Of a stretch of DNA of 64,000 bases, positions 34,868 through 44,045 are shown piece by piece. Made by a program: the position numbers and the translations under genes. Origin of the DNA: Kitasatospora xanthocidica. GTDB lineage: Bacteria; Actinomycetota; Actinomycetes; Streptomycetales; Streptomycetaceae. The first letter of the stretch is position 1; each line of letters starts with the position of its first letter. Location of the stretch: contig NZ_BNBY01000008.1 of the NCBI RefSeq assembly GCF_014656195.1, positions 242,396 to 306,395 on the forward strand, written 5' to 3'. The notes beneath the pieces are model-generated. The model saw only the letters and a list, made by a program, of their open reading frames with translations. It was not told where the DNA came from and did not search any database.

Positions 34868-35115
34868 GGCTGTCCCCATTTCCGTGGTTTCGGGCGCGAC
34901 ACGGCAGTCGCACCTCGATCGTGAGGCGAATTCGGAATTCCGCTGGCGGACTCCGGACCCGCTTCATCCGTCCCTGGACCATAACCGACCGTTCGACGAT
35001 TTGACACCCCTCGGACAGCCGTTGATCGCATCTCTTCGCAATATTGACGGCCGATATTTGGGGGAATTGTTATAACCCCGCCCCGGCACGTCCGTGGATG
35101 GGGGAACATGGCGGT
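34868..35115. promoter_or_regulatory. AT-rich divergent control region of the peptide operon
   Basis: This 248-base gap is much richer in A and T than its surroundings. It contains a GAATTCGGAATTCCG cluster (about 34929-34943) whose CGGAATTCCG core is a 10-bp palindrome and may bind a regulator. Toward DUF5990, TTGACG (35044) and TATAAC (35071) could form a promoter, though their 21-base spacing is long. No gene was seen. Confidence 0.45.
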
Positions 35116-35568
35116 ATGGAGCTGAGGATCGAGGCCACCGACCTGCCCGGCCGTGAGTGCGGCGCCACACCGGGCGACCCGGAGTACCGGGACGTCCACG
35201 TCGCCGTCCAGCGCCGGGGGAAGCCGGGCGAGCTGCTGGACCCGCAACCCGGGGACGCGGCGCGGGCGGGCTGGTCGCTGGAGTGCGCGACGAAGCCGCT
35301 GCCGGACGGCGGGGTGGACATCACCGGGCGGTACGTCCAGGGCGGCCCGGGCGGGCGGTTCGTCTACCTGAACTGGGTGGCGAGGGACGGGGGCGACTGG
35401 ACGATGTTCCGCCGGGCGAAGCTGCTGCTGGAGGAGATCGACCGGGACACCGCCCGGGAGGCCGCCCGTACCGGCCTCCTGGTCGCCCGACTCGGCCTGA
35501 CCGACGTCAAGGGGCACCCGCTGTGCGCCGCCGTCCGCCCCCCGCTGGTCACCTGGTCGCCGGCGTAG
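35116..35568 (+). CDS. DUF5990-type protein
   Basis: The 150-residue soluble protein begins MELRIEATDLPGREC and continues with VHVAVQRRGKPGELLDPQPGDA and a WTMFRRAKLLLEEID helix. This fits the actinobacterial DUF5990 family, of unknown function. ATG at 35116 starts the conserved part; the in-frame upstream stretch is intergenic in character. It is divergent from the P450/JmjC peptide operon and ends in a shared terminator with the collagenase gene. Confidence 0.75.
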   Translation: MELRIEATDLPGRECGATPGDPEYRDVHVAVQRRGKPGELLDPQPGDAARAGWSLECATKPLPDGGVDITGRYVQGGPGGRFVYLNWVARDGGDWTMFRRAKLLLEEIDRDTAREAARTGLLVARLGLTDVKGHPLCAAVRPPLVTWSPA

Positions 35569-35598
35569 GCGGGTGTGGCGTAGGTGGGGAAAACGGGA

Positions 35599-35624
35599 AG
35601 GGCCCCGCGTCGCCGCGGGGCCCT
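35599..35624. terminator. Bidirectional terminator between DUF5990 and collagenase genes
   Basis: AGGGCCCCGC (35599-35608) pairs perfectly with GCGGGGCCCT (35615-35624) across a six-base loop. Both convergent genes end within 31 bases of it. Confidence 0.85.
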
Positions 35625-35648
35625 CCGGTACCGGTCGTGCGGGGGCGG

Positions 35649-37919
35649 TCAGTTGTACGTCGTGGTGACGGTGACGCCGCTGAAGGCCTGCTGGCCGTAG
35701 AGGCTGAAGTAGACCCAGCCGGACGGCGGGTTGGCGATGGTGAGGGTCTCGCCGTTGCCGCCGGCGGTGGACTTGGCCCGGTAGGAGCCGGTGGTGGCCC
35801 ACGCGCCGCCGTTGTAGTAGAGGTCGGCGTTGCCGGTGCCGCCGCTGGTGGTGACGGTCAGCTGCTGCACGCCGGCCGGGAGGTACAGGAAGCTGTAGCT
35901 GTAGTTCCCGGTGGTGGCGGCCACGTTGTCGCGGCGGCAGTTCTTGTCGTACTGCCGGGCGTCGGCGGCGGTGCACAGCGGCGCCTGGGAGGTGGGCAGC
36001 GAGCCGCAGTTGTCGGCGGCGCAGGCCTTGAGCCAGGTGGCGAAGTCGGCGTCGTAGCGGGTGCCGATGGTGGTCTTGAGGATGGTGCGGGCGCCGTTCC
36101 AGTCGCCCACGCGGTACTTGGCGAGCAGGGCGTCGACGTCCTGCGGGTGCGACTGGAGCATGTAACGGACGGCCAGGTAGCCCCAGTTGTAGATCCGGGT
36201 GGAGTCCGCGTTGTCGTAGGTGCTGTCGAAGAGGGTGCTCAGCGTGTAGGTGCCCTTGCCGGCCTGGGTGACCGCGTCGTCGTAGTGGACGCCCCGGTAG
36301 CTGTAGGAGACGTACTCGGCGAGGCCCTCGACCCACCAGATGGTCGGGGTGGTCATGCCGGCGTCGAAGTCGCCGTAGAAGTCGTAGCGGCCGTCGAGGT
36401 AGTGGGTGTACTCGTGGTTGAGGTTCCAGATCTGGAACTGGGGGCGCAGCCAGGAGGCCTCGTGGGCGATGAAGCGGGCCTGGTTGCCGGCCGCGTTGGG
36501 CTTGCCCTCCTCGTACATGCCGCCGTTGTCCACGGCGATGTGGTACATCTCCCAGGCGTACAGGCTGTAGTTGTAGTAGTCGTCGAAGGCGACGACCTCC
36601 AGGCTGGTGTTGTTGTCGTCGGCGACCGGGCCGCCGTCCTTGACCAGCTTGTGGAAGAACGCGTCCTGGTTGACCAGGCTGGTGCAGGTGTCGGCGAGCT
36701 GCTGCGCGGTCATGTCCTGGGCGCGGATGCGCAGGTTGGCGTTGCAGGTGTGGTCGACGGTGAGCACGAGCGGGACGAGCCGGGTGGGCACGTCACAGGT
36801 GCCGTAGTACGAGCAGTTGCCGGCGTCCTTGTTCTCCGCGAACCAGAGCAGGTTCATGGTGAGCGGCCCGGTGTTGCCGACCAGCGGGTAGCGGTTGATC
36901 AGGTCCTTGAGGATCGGACGGCCCTGGGCGCGCAGCGCGGTGTTGGCGACCAGGTTGCCGAGCTCCATGCCGATGCCGGTCACCATGTCCGAGCCGTTGA
37001 GCTGGGAGCTGTTGCGGGTGACGAAGGACTGCACGGTGGTGGCGAAGGACGGGTCGGCCTGGAGCGCGGCGGTGAAGGCCGGCAGGTCGAAGCCGCGCTC
37101 GATGACGGTCTTGGTGTTGGCGACGGCGGCGGCCATCGAGCCGGTCCAGGACGGGGTGTAGTCGGTCAGCAGCCGCTTGACGACGCCGGTGTAGCGGGCG
37201 TTCTCCTGGGCGCTGTCGATCAGGGTGACGGCCTCGGCGAGGGTGGCGCCGTTGGCCTCGGTGACGTCCTTGCTGTGCGGGGCGGCGAAGAAGGCGTCCA
37301 GCGCGCCGCGGGCGGCGGTCTGCAGGGTGGTGCCGTACGTGCCGACGACGTCCGGGTGGTTCCACTGGACGTAGTAGCCGGCGCGCAGGAAGAGCACCAG
37401 CTCGCCGGCCGCGGTGGAGTCGTCGCCGGGGTAGGTGGCGGCGGTGTCGCGCAGGGCGTTGGCGACGCTGACCATCTGGGCCTCGTTGAACGCGGCCTTG
37501 GCGTCGTTGCCGGTCAGCGTGAACAGCGTGTTGACGCAGTCGAGTCCGGCGGCCTTGACCTTCTGGACCAGCGCGGCACCGGAGTTGCCGGTGAACGCGG
37601 AGACGTCGCAGGCGTTGGCGGCGGCCGAGAGCTGCTTCGCCGTCCGGGCGCCGACGGTGCTGCCCGCCGTCGGGGCGGTGGCCTTGGCCTGCGGGTCCGA
37701 GGCGAGCGGGCGGGCGTCCTTCGGGGTGTCGGGCGACTTGGGGACGGGGATCGCCCGCGGCGCGGCGGCCTTGGCGGCGGGCGCGGCCGGCTTGCCCGCT
37801 GGGGTGGGGGCGGGGGCGGCGTGGGCCTGGGGCGCGAAGAGTCCGAGGGCGAGGAAGAAGGCGGCGCCGAGCGCAGGGAGTCTGCGCGCGTTCGCCTTCG
37901 CTATCCGGAAGGGACGCAT
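35649..37919 (-). CDS. Secreted M9-family microbial collagenase
   Basis: The 756-residue precursor has a signal peptide (basic start, hydrophobic core, AHA/A cleavage near residue 34) and a Pro/Ala-rich propeptide. An M9 N-terminal activator-type domain follows. The zinc protease domain contains HEYTH, with the second Glu ligand expected at WVEGLAEYVSY. The end (TSGGTGNADLYYN to VTVTTTYN) is a pre-peptidase C-terminal (PPC) domain used to bind substrate. Several Cys pairs suit an exported protein. GGAGG precedes ATG at 37919. It should degrade collagen-like proteins outside the cell. Confidence 0.93.
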   Translation of the reverse strand: MRPFRIAKANARRLPALGAAFFLALGLFAPQAHAAPAPTPAGKPAAPAAKAAAPRAIPVPKSPDTPKDARPLASDPQAKATAPTAGSTVGARTAKQLSAAANACDVSAFTGNSGAALVQKVKAAGLDCVNTLFTLTGNDAKAAFNEAQMVSVANALRDTAATYPGDDSTAAGELVLFLRAGYYVQWNHPDVVGTYGTTLQTAARGALDAFFAAPHSKDVTEANGATLAEAVTLIDSAQENARYTGVVKRLLTDYTPSWTGSMAAAVANTKTVIERGFDLPAFTAALQADPSFATTVQSFVTRNSSQLNGSDMVTGIGMELGNLVANTALRAQGRPILKDLINRYPLVGNTGPLTMNLLWFAENKDAGNCSYYGTCDVPTRLVPLVLTVDHTCNANLRIRAQDMTAQQLADTCTSLVNQDAFFHKLVKDGGPVADDNNTSLEVVAFDDYYNYSLYAWEMYHIAVDNGGMYEEGKPNAAGNQARFIAHEASWLRPQFQIWNLNHEYTHYLDGRYDFYGDFDAGMTTPTIWWVEGLAEYVSYSYRGVHYDDAVTQAGKGTYTLSTLFDSTYDNADSTRIYNWGYLAVRYMLQSHPQDVDALLAKYRVGDWNGARTILKTTIGTRYDADFATWLKACAADNCGSLPTSQAPLCTAADARQYDKNCRRDNVAATTGNYSYSFLYLPAGVQQLTVTTSGGTGNADLYYNGGAWATTGSYRAKSTAGGNGETLTIANPPSGWVYFSLYGQQAFSGVTVTTTYN

Positions 37920-38143
37920 GGGTGGGGGCCTCCGGGGCCGTTGAGGGTCGTCGTGCGGTGATTGGGGCGCACGGGTTCCTGATGTGTGACATGTAAAATG
38001 GCACACAGGTTGACGCGAAGGGAAGCCCCCGGGAACGGATTTGTTGTCAGACCTCGGTGCGGGCCCGCGCTCTGAGATGCCGGCTGCTGCGACCAGTGTG
38101 CCCGACGGGGTGTGAGGAATAAGCAGGAGCCCATGCTTCGTTC

Positions 38144-38160
38144 CTGCAAGTCATACGCAA
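38144..38160 (+). promoter_or_regulatory. Nur-box-like operator of sodF
   Basis: CTGCAAGTCATACGCAA has the TGCAA-N5-xxGCAA layout of the nickel-uptake-regulator box. It lies 58 bases before the superoxide dismutase start, overlapping the probable promoter (TAGTGT at 38161). In Streptomyces, nickel-loaded Nur represses the iron enzyme gene sodF, and this site fits that control. Confidence 0.65.
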
Positions 38161-38217
38161 TAGTGTTGTCCCGGCACGATCAGCATCGTTCAACCCGCCG
38201 AAAGGGGCCGTGTCCTG

Positions 38218-38820
38218 ATGGGCACCTACACGCTTCCCGACCTCCCGTACGACTACTCCGCGCTCGAGCGGGCCATGTCGGCCGAGATCCTGGAGCTGCA
38301 CCACTCCAAGCACCACGCCGCCTACGTCAAGGGCGCCAACGACACCCTGGAGCAGCTCGCCGAGGCGCGCGACAAGGAGCAGTTCGGCGGCCTGGTCGGC
38401 CTGCAGAAGACCTTCGCCTTCCACCTGTCCGGCCACGTGCTGCACTCGCTGTTCTGGGAGAACCTCTCCCCGGAGGGCGGCGACCGCCCCGAGGGCGAGC
38501 TCGCCGACGCCATCACCGAGCACTTCGGCGGTTTCGAGGCCTTCAAGAAGCAGCTCACCACCGCCACCACCGGCGTCCAGGGCTCCGGCTGGGGCATCCT
38601 CTCCTGGGAGCCGCTCGGGCAGCGCCTGATCGTCGAGCAGGTCTACGACCACCACGGCAACGTCGGCCAGGGCACCACCCCGCTGCTGGCCTTCGACGCC
38701 TGGGAGCACGCCTACTACCTGCAGTACCGCAACGTCCGCCCCGACTACGTCACCCGCCTGTGGGACGTCGTCAACTGGCAGGACGTGTCGGCCCGCTTCG
38801 CGGCCGTCAAGAGCGCCTGA
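38218..38820 (+). CDS. sodF: Iron-type superoxide dismutase
   Basis: The 200-residue enzyme converts superoxide to peroxide and oxygen in the cytoplasm. The metal ligands are in ELHHSKHH, HLSGHVLH and DAWEHAYY. The region FGGFEAFKKQL and GSGWGILSWEP are standard for the Fe/Mn family. Fe rather than Mn is assigned mainly from Streptomyces precedent and the Nur-like operator. ATG at 38218 follows GAAAGGGG. It is monocistronic, ending in a strong terminator. Confidence 0.93.
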   Translation: MGTYTLPDLPYDYSALERAMSAEILELHHSKHHAAYVKGANDTLEQLAEARDKEQFGGLVGLQKTFAFHLSGHVLHSLFWENLSPEGGDRPEGELADAITEHFGGFEAFKKQLTTATTGVQGSGWGILSWEPLGQRLIVEQVYDHHGNVGQGTTPLLAFDAWEHAYYLQYRNVRPDYVTRLWDVVNWQDVSARFAAVKSA

Positions 38821-38841
38821 TCACCCCATCAGGTGACACGA

Positions 38842-38873
38842 AGGCCCCGGACCGGTCGGGCGGTCCGGGGCCT
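38842..38873 (+). terminator. 13-bp-stem terminator after sodF
   Basis: AGGCCCCGGACCG (38842-38854) pairs perfectly with CGGTCCGGGGCCT (38861-38873) around GTCGGG. It lies 21 bases after the sodF stop, between it and the convergent meaB gene. Confidence 0.9.
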
Positions 38874-38902
38874 GTCGTCGTTTCCAGCCCTCGTGCCCGG
38901 GC

Positions 38903-39895
38903 TCAGGGGGTGCCGAAGAAGGCGTCCAGGAGGTGCTGGGCGGCGAGGCCGGCGGGGAGGGTGCCGGCGCGGACCCGGGCTTCCAGGTCGGGGGCGAGGC
39001 GGCGGACCTCGGGGTGTTCGTGGAGGCGGGCGTAGAGCTGGTCGTGGACCATGGCCCAGGTCCATTCGACCTGCTGGTCGCGGCGCTTGGCGGCCAGGGC
39101 GCCGGTGGCGTCGAGGACCTTGCGGTGCTGCTGGAGGCGTTCCCAGAGGACGTCGAGGCCGGTGTTGTCGAGGCCGCTGCAGGTCAGGACGGGCGGGGTC
39201 CAGGCGGCGTCGGGGGCCTGCAGCAGCCGCAGGGCGCCGGCGAGTTCGCGGGCGGCGGCCTTGGCGTCGCGTTCGTGTGGCCCGTCGGCCTTGTTGACGG
39301 CGATGACGTCGGCGAGTTCCAGGACGCCCTTCTTGATCCCCTGGAGCTGGTCGCCGGTGCGGGCGAGGCTGAGGAGGAGGAAGGTGTCGACCATGCCGGC
39401 GACGGCGGTCTCGGACTGGCCGACGCCGACCGTTTCGATGAGGACGACGTCGTAGCCGGCCGCTTCCATCACGACCATGGACTCGCGGGTGGCCTTGGCG
39501 ACGCCGCCCAGGGTGCCGGAGGTGGGGGAGGGGCGGACGAAGGCGTGCGGGTCGACGGCGAGGCGTTCCATCCGGGTCTTGTCGCCGAGGATGGAGCCGC
39601 CGGTGCGGCTGGAGGTGGGGTCGACGGCGAGGACCGCGACCCGGTGGCCGAGCCCGGTGAGCATGGTGCCGAAGGAGTCGATGAAGGTCGACTTGCCGAC
39701 ACCGGGCACCCCGGTGATGCCGACCCGGACCGCCCCGCCCGCGTGCGGCAGCAGCCGCTGGAGCAGCTGCTGCGCGAGCACGCGGTGGTCGGGCCGGGTG
39801 GATTCGACGAGGGTGACGGCTCGCGCGATCCAGGCGCGCGAGCCGTCGAGGACGCCGGTCGCGTAGCTGTCGAGGTCGATCGTCCGGGGTGGCAT
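38903..39895 (-). CDS. meaB: Methylmalonyl-CoA mutase-associated GTPase
   Basis: This G3E-family GTPase loads and protects the cobalamin cofactor of methylmalonyl-CoA mutase. The 330-residue protein has Walker A GVPGVGKSTF, IETVGVGQSE (switch region), and VIAVNKADGPHER (NKxD). It is the third gene of the mutA-mutB-meaB operon, 17 bases after mutB. Two conserved features of MeaB, the N-terminal helical arm and the C-terminal dimerisation arm (LFxARLHEHPEVR-like), are present. Confidence 0.93.
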   Translation of the reverse strand: MPPRTIDLDSYATGVLDGSRAWIARAVTLVESTRPDHRVLAQQLLQRLLPHAGGAVRVGITGVPGVGKSTFIDSFGTMLTGLGHRVAVLAVDPTSSRTGGSILGDKTRMERLAVDPHAFVRPSPTSGTLGGVAKATRESMVVMEAAGYDVVLIETVGVGQSETAVAGMVDTFLLLSLARTGDQLQGIKKGVLELADVIAVNKADGPHERDAKAAARELAGALRLLQAPDAAWTPPVLTCSGLDNTGLDVLWERLQQHRKVLDATGALAAKRRDQQVEWTWAMVHDQLYARLHEHPEVRRLAPDLEARVRAGTLPAGLAAQHLLDAFFGTP

Positions 39896-39912
39896 CCTTC
39901 AGCGACCCCGGT

Positions 39913-42180
39913 TCACAGCTCGTGGCCGAGTTCGGCGGCCAGTGCCGTCAGCAGGTCGTGCGCGGCGTCGGGGATGACCGTGCCGGGGCCGAACACGGCT
40001 GCCGCGCCGGCCTCGTAGAGCGCGTCGAAGTCCTGCGGGGGGATGACCCCGCCGACGACGATGGTGATGTCCTCGCGGCCGGCGGCGGCGAGTTCGGCGC
40101 GCAGGGCGGGCACCAGGGTGAGGTGGCCGGCGGCGAGGGAGGAGACGCCGACGATGTGGACGTCGGCCTCGACGGCCTGGCGGGCGACCTCGGCCGGCGT
40201 CTGGAACAGCGGGCCGACGTCGACGGTGAAGCCGAGGTCGGCGAAGGCGGTGGCGATGACCTTCTGGCCGCGGTCATGGCCGTCCTGGCCCATCTTGGCG
40301 ACCAGGATGCGGGGCCGGCGGCCCTCGGCCCGCTCGAACCGCTCGACCAGGTCGCGGGTGCGCTGGAGGGAGGCCGACGGGCCCGCTTCGTCTCGGTACA
40401 CACCGGAGATGGTACGGATCTGGCCGGAGTGGCGGCCGTACACCTTCTCCAGGGCGTCCGAGATCTCGCCGACGGTGGCCTTGGCCCGGGCCGCGTTGAC
40501 GGCGAGGTGCAGCAGGTTGCCGTCGAGGGAGCCGCCGCGCTGCGGGCCGGCTTCGGCGGCCCGGGTGAGCGCGTTCAGGGCGTCCTGGGTAGCGGTCTCG
40601 TCGCGCTCCTCGCGGAGGCGGCGGAGCTTCTCGATCTGCCGGGCGCGGACCGCGGAGTTGTCGACCTTGAGGACGTCGATCTGCTCGTCGCTCTCGACCC
40701 GGTACTTGTTGACGCCGATGACCGGCTGGCGGCCGGAGTCGATGCGCGCCTGGGTGCGGGCGGCGGCCTCCTCGACGCGCATCTTGGGGATGCCGGCGTC
40801 GATGGCCTTGGCCATGCCGCCGGCGGCCTCGACCTCCTGGATGTGCTGCCAGGCGCGGGCGGCCAGGTCGTTGGTCAGCTTCTCGACGTAGGCGGAGCCG
40901 CCCCACGGGTCGATGACCCGGCAGGTGCCGGACTCCTGCTGGAGCAGCAGCTGGGTGTTGCGGGCGATCCGCGCGGAGAAGTCGGTGGGCAGGGCGAGCG
41001 CCTCGTCGAGGGCGTTGGTGTGCAGCGACTGGGTGTGGCCCTGGGTGGCGGCCATCGCCTCCACGCAGGTACGGGTGACGTTGTTGAACACGTCCTGGGC
41101 GGTGAGCGACCAGCCGGAGGTCTGCGAATGGGTGCGCAGCGACAGGGACTTGGGGTTCTTCGGGTCGAACTGCTTGACCAGCTTGGCCCAGAGCAGCCGG
41201 GCCGCGCGCAGCTTGGCGACCTCCATGAAGAAGTTCATGCCGATCGCCCAGAAGAAGGAGAGCCGCGGCGCGAAGGCGTCGACGTCCAGGCCCACCTCCA
41301 GGCCCGCGCGCAGGTACTCCACCCCGTCGGCGAGGGTGTAGGCGAGTTCCAGGTCGGCGGTGGCCCCGGCTTCCTGGATGTGGTAGCCGGAGATGGAGAT
41401 CGAGTTGTACCGGGGCATCTTCTGCGAGGTGTACGCGAAGATGTCCGAGATGATCCGCATCGACGGCTGCGGCGGGTAGATGTAGGTGTTGCGGACCATG
41501 AACTCCTTGAGGATGTCGTTCTGGATGGTCCCGGCCAGCTTCTCCGGCGGTACGCCCTGCTCCTCGGCGGCGACGATGTACAGCGCCAGGACGGGCAGCA
41601 CGGCGCCGTTCATGGTCATCGAGACGGACATCCGGTCGAGCGGGATGCCGTCGAAGAGCTGGCGCATGTCGTAGATGGAGTCGATGGCGACGCCCGCCAT
41701 GCCGACGTCGCCGGTGACGCGCGGGTGGTCGCTGTCGTAGCCGCGGTGGGTCGGCAGGTCGAAGGCGACGGAGAGGCCCTTCTGGCCGGCCGCGAGGTTG
41801 CGGCGGTAGAAGGCGTTGGACTCCTCGGCGGTGGAGAAGCCCGCGTACTGGCGGACGGTCCACGGCTGGTTGACGTACATGGTCGGGTACGGCCCGCGCA
41901 GGTACGGGGCGACGCCCGGGTAGGTCTCCAGGAAGTCGAGGCCGGCCAGGTCGTCGGCCGTGTACAGCGGCTTCACGCCGATGCCCTCGGGGGTGTCCCA
42001 GACCAGCTCGTCGACGTCCTTGCCGGTGGACTGCCGCCAGGCGGCCTGCCACTGGGCGTCGGTGACGCCGGCGGTCACATCGGCGGTGGTGTCGGCGGTG
42101 GTGTCGGCGGTCAGGTCGGCAGCGGTCGCGTCGCCGGCGGTGCCGCCGTCCAGCCCGATTCCGGTGAAGTCAGGGATCAT
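39913..42180 (-). CDS. mutB: Methylmalonyl-CoA mutase, large (catalytic) subunit
   Basis: The B12-dependent enzyme interconverts methylmalonyl-CoA and succinyl-CoA, linking propionate, valine and odd-chain catabolism to the TCA cycle and supplying methylmalonyl-CoA for polyketides. The 755-residue chain has the TIM-barrel substrate domain (PYLRGPYPTMYVNQPWTVRQYAGFS region) and a C-terminal cobalamin domain with KMGQDGHDRG (DxHxxG), the His that ligates cobalt. Residues 15-40 are a Thr/Ala/Asp repeat (TADTTADTTADV) not in the family core. Its start overlaps mutA's stop by four bases. Confidence 0.96.
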   Translation of the reverse strand: MIPDFTGIGLDGGTAGDATAADLTADTTADTTADVTAGVTDAQWQAAWRQSTGKDVDELVWDTPEGIGVKPLYTADDLAGLDFLETYPGVAPYLRGPYPTMYVNQPWTVRQYAGFSTAEESNAFYRRNLAAGQKGLSVAFDLPTHRGYDSDHPRVTGDVGMAGVAIDSIYDMRQLFDGIPLDRMSVSMTMNGAVLPVLALYIVAAEEQGVPPEKLAGTIQNDILKEFMVRNTYIYPPQPSMRIISDIFAYTSQKMPRYNSISISGYHIQEAGATADLELAYTLADGVEYLRAGLEVGLDVDAFAPRLSFFWAIGMNFFMEVAKLRAARLLWAKLVKQFDPKNPKSLSLRTHSQTSGWSLTAQDVFNNVTRTCVEAMAATQGHTQSLHTNALDEALALPTDFSARIARNTQLLLQQESGTCRVIDPWGGSAYVEKLTNDLAARAWQHIQEVEAAGGMAKAIDAGIPKMRVEEAAARTQARIDSGRQPVIGVNKYRVESDEQIDVLKVDNSAVRARQIEKLRRLREERDETATQDALNALTRAAEAGPQRGGSLDGNLLHLAVNAARAKATVGEISDALEKVYGRHSGQIRTISGVYRDEAGPSASLQRTRDLVERFERAEGRRPRILVAKMGQDGHDRGQKVIATAFADLGFTVDVGPLFQTPAEVARQAVEADVHIVGVSSLAAGHLTLVPALRAELAAAGREDITIVVGGVIPPQDFDALYEAGAAAVFGPGTVIPDAAHDLLTALAAELGHEL

Positions 42181-44045
42181 CGGGCCACTCCGATCAGGTC
42201 CAGCAGGGAGGTCAGGACGGCGACCGCGTCTCCGCCCGCGTAGATGAACTCGTCCACGCCGTCGGGTACTTCGCCGGGCCGGCCGGCCAGCAGCACCTTC
42301 CGGGCACCGGCCGCCCTGAGAGCGCCGGCGACGGCCGGGGCGTGCTCGCCGTACAGGGCGTCGCTGGAGCAGAGGCAGGCGACGGTGGCGCCGGAGGCGG
42401 TGAAGGCCTCGGCGAACGCGGCCGGGTCGACGGACTCCAGCGAGGTGGTCGCGATGCCGCCGGCCTGGAACAGGTTGGCCGCGAAGGTGGTGCGGGCGGT
42501 GTGCGCGGAGGCGCCGCCGATCGAGGCGAGGAACAGCTTCGGCCGTTCGCCGGTGGCGGCGAGCGCGGCGTCGGAGCGGTCCCGCAGCGCCTCGTAGGCC
42601 TCGGCGCGGCGGACCCGCGGCAGGCCGCCGACGGGCACGGCCGGGGCGGGCTCGCGGACCAGTGGCTGCTCGTCCAGGTGGGGGAACTCGCTGACGCCGG
42701 TGATGGGTTCGCGCCGCTTGGCGAGCTTGGCGGACCGCTCCGCCCAGGTCGCGGCGATCCGCTCCCCGACGAGGCCCGAGCCCAGCGCGGCCTGCTGCCC
42801 GCCGGCCCGCTCGATCTCCTGGAACCAGGCCCAGGCGGCCCGGGCGAGCTCCTCGCCGAGCTGCTCGACGTACCAGGAGCCGCCGGCCGGGTCGATGACC
42901 CGGGCCAGGTGGGACTCCTCCAGAAGGATCGCCTGGGTGTTGCGGGCGATCCGGCGGGCGAAGGCGTCGGGCCGGCCGACCGCGCTGTCGAAGGGCAGTA
43001 CGGTGACGGCGTCGGCGCCGCCGACCCCGGCGGCCAGGCAGGCCACGGTGGTGCGCAGCATGTTCACCCACGGGTCGCGGGCGGTCATCATCACCCGGGA
43101 GGTGACGGCGTGCTGACGCTGCGCGGAGGCCTCGGCGGACGCCCCGGAGACCTCGGCGACGCGGGCCCAGAGGCGGCGCGCGGCACGGAACTTGGCGATC
43201 GTGAGGAACTGGTCGGCGTCCGCCGCGTAGCGGAACTCGAGCTGGCCGAGCGCCTCGTCGACGGAGAGCCCGGCGGCGGTCAGCGCGCGCAGGTAGGCCA
43301 CGCCGGTGGCGAGCGAGCAGCCCAGTTCCTGGGCGGGGGAGGCGCCGGCCTCGTGGTACGGCAGGGCGTCGACGGTCAGTGCCCGGACGTTCGGGTAGCC
43401 GGCGGCGCAGCGGGCGGCCAGTACGGCGGCCTCGGCGAGCAGCGCGTCGGTGCGGGCGGTGTCGCCGGTGCGGGCCTGCAGGCCCAGCGGGTCGGCGCCG
43501 AGGTTGCCGGCGGCGGAGGCGGGGGAGACCTCTCGCTGCTCGTACAGCGCGAACAACCGCGCGGCGGCGTCGGTGAATTCGGGTCCGGCGTCGAGCGCCA
43601 CGGCGGCCAGGTCCAGGTACACCCCGGTCAGGGCCTCGGGCAGGCCGTCCACCGGAAGGGCCTCGCCGCCCAGTTCCAGCCAGAGTGAGCTCACACCGTG
43701 CTCCAGATCAGCCAGGACCGCCTCGTTGGCGCGCCGGCGGTCCGGGTCGGCGTGGCGCTGCCGGACGTCCCAGCCGGCGACGGCGGAGCCCTGCGGGCGG
43801 CCGCCGCGGACGAAGGGCGGGAAGCCCGGGTAGCCGGGGTCGACCGCGGTGTCCTCAGCGGTGTACAGCGGGCGTGCGGTCAGCCCGTCCTGGAGCTTGG
43901 TGGTCAGTGCCTGCTCGGCGGCGGCGCCGTCCTCGGGCTGGGCACCGGACTTGCGCAGCACGCCCTGGACGAGCTGCTGCCACTGCTCACGGTGCGCAGC
44001 CGGGAACTCGGCGGCGAGGGGGAGCCCTTCGGGCGGGACCTTCAT
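42177..44045 (-). CDS. mutA: Methylmalonyl-CoA mutase, small subunit
   Basis: The 622-residue structural partner of MutB has the same barrel-plus-cobalamin-fold architecture. Its C-terminal domain reads FLASIGGASAHTARTTFAANLF where the catalytic subunit has DxHxxG, so it should not bind B12 productively; this is normal for MutA. ATG at 44045 starts near the expected N-terminus (PLAAEFPAAHREQWQQLVQGVL). First gene of the mutA-mutB-meaB operon. Confidence 0.93.
   Translation of the reverse strand: MKVPPEGLPLAAEFPAAHREQWQQLVQGVLRKSGAQPEDGAAAEQALTTKLQDGLTARPLYTAEDTAVDPGYPGFPPFVRGGRPQGSAVAGWDVRQRHADPDRRRANEAVLADLEHGVSSLWLELGGEALPVDGLPEALTGVYLDLAAVALDAGPEFTDAAARLFALYEQREVSPASAAGNLGADPLGLQARTGDTARTDALLAEAAVLAARCAAGYPNVRALTVDALPYHEAGASPAQELGCSLATGVAYLRALTAAGLSVDEALGQLEFRYAADADQFLTIAKFRAARRLWARVAEVSGASAEASAQRQHAVTSRVMMTARDPWVNMLRTTVACLAAGVGGADAVTVLPFDSAVGRPDAFARRIARNTQAILLEESHLARVIDPAGGSWYVEQLGEELARAAWAWFQEIERAGGQQAALGSGLVGERIAATWAERSAKLAKRREPITGVSEFPHLDEQPLVREPAPAVPVGGLPRVRRAEAYEALRDRSDAALAATGERPKLFLASIGGASAHTARTTFAANLFQAGGIATTSLESVDPAAFAEAFTASGATVACLCSSDALYGEHAPAVAGALRAAGARKVLLAGRPGEVPDGVDEFIYAGGDAVAVLTSLLDLIGVAR

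Noticed and set aside
35649..37919. The M9 collagenase as a leader protease of the peptide operon
   Set aside because: It has a signal peptide and PPC domain for extracellular protein breakdown, lies on the far side of a divergent gene, and is separated by terminators.
35157..37961. A 934-codon plus-strand frame opposite the collagenase gene
   Set aside because: Val/Gly/Asp-rich product with no recognisable domain; the minus strand has a signal peptide, HEYTH and PPC domain.
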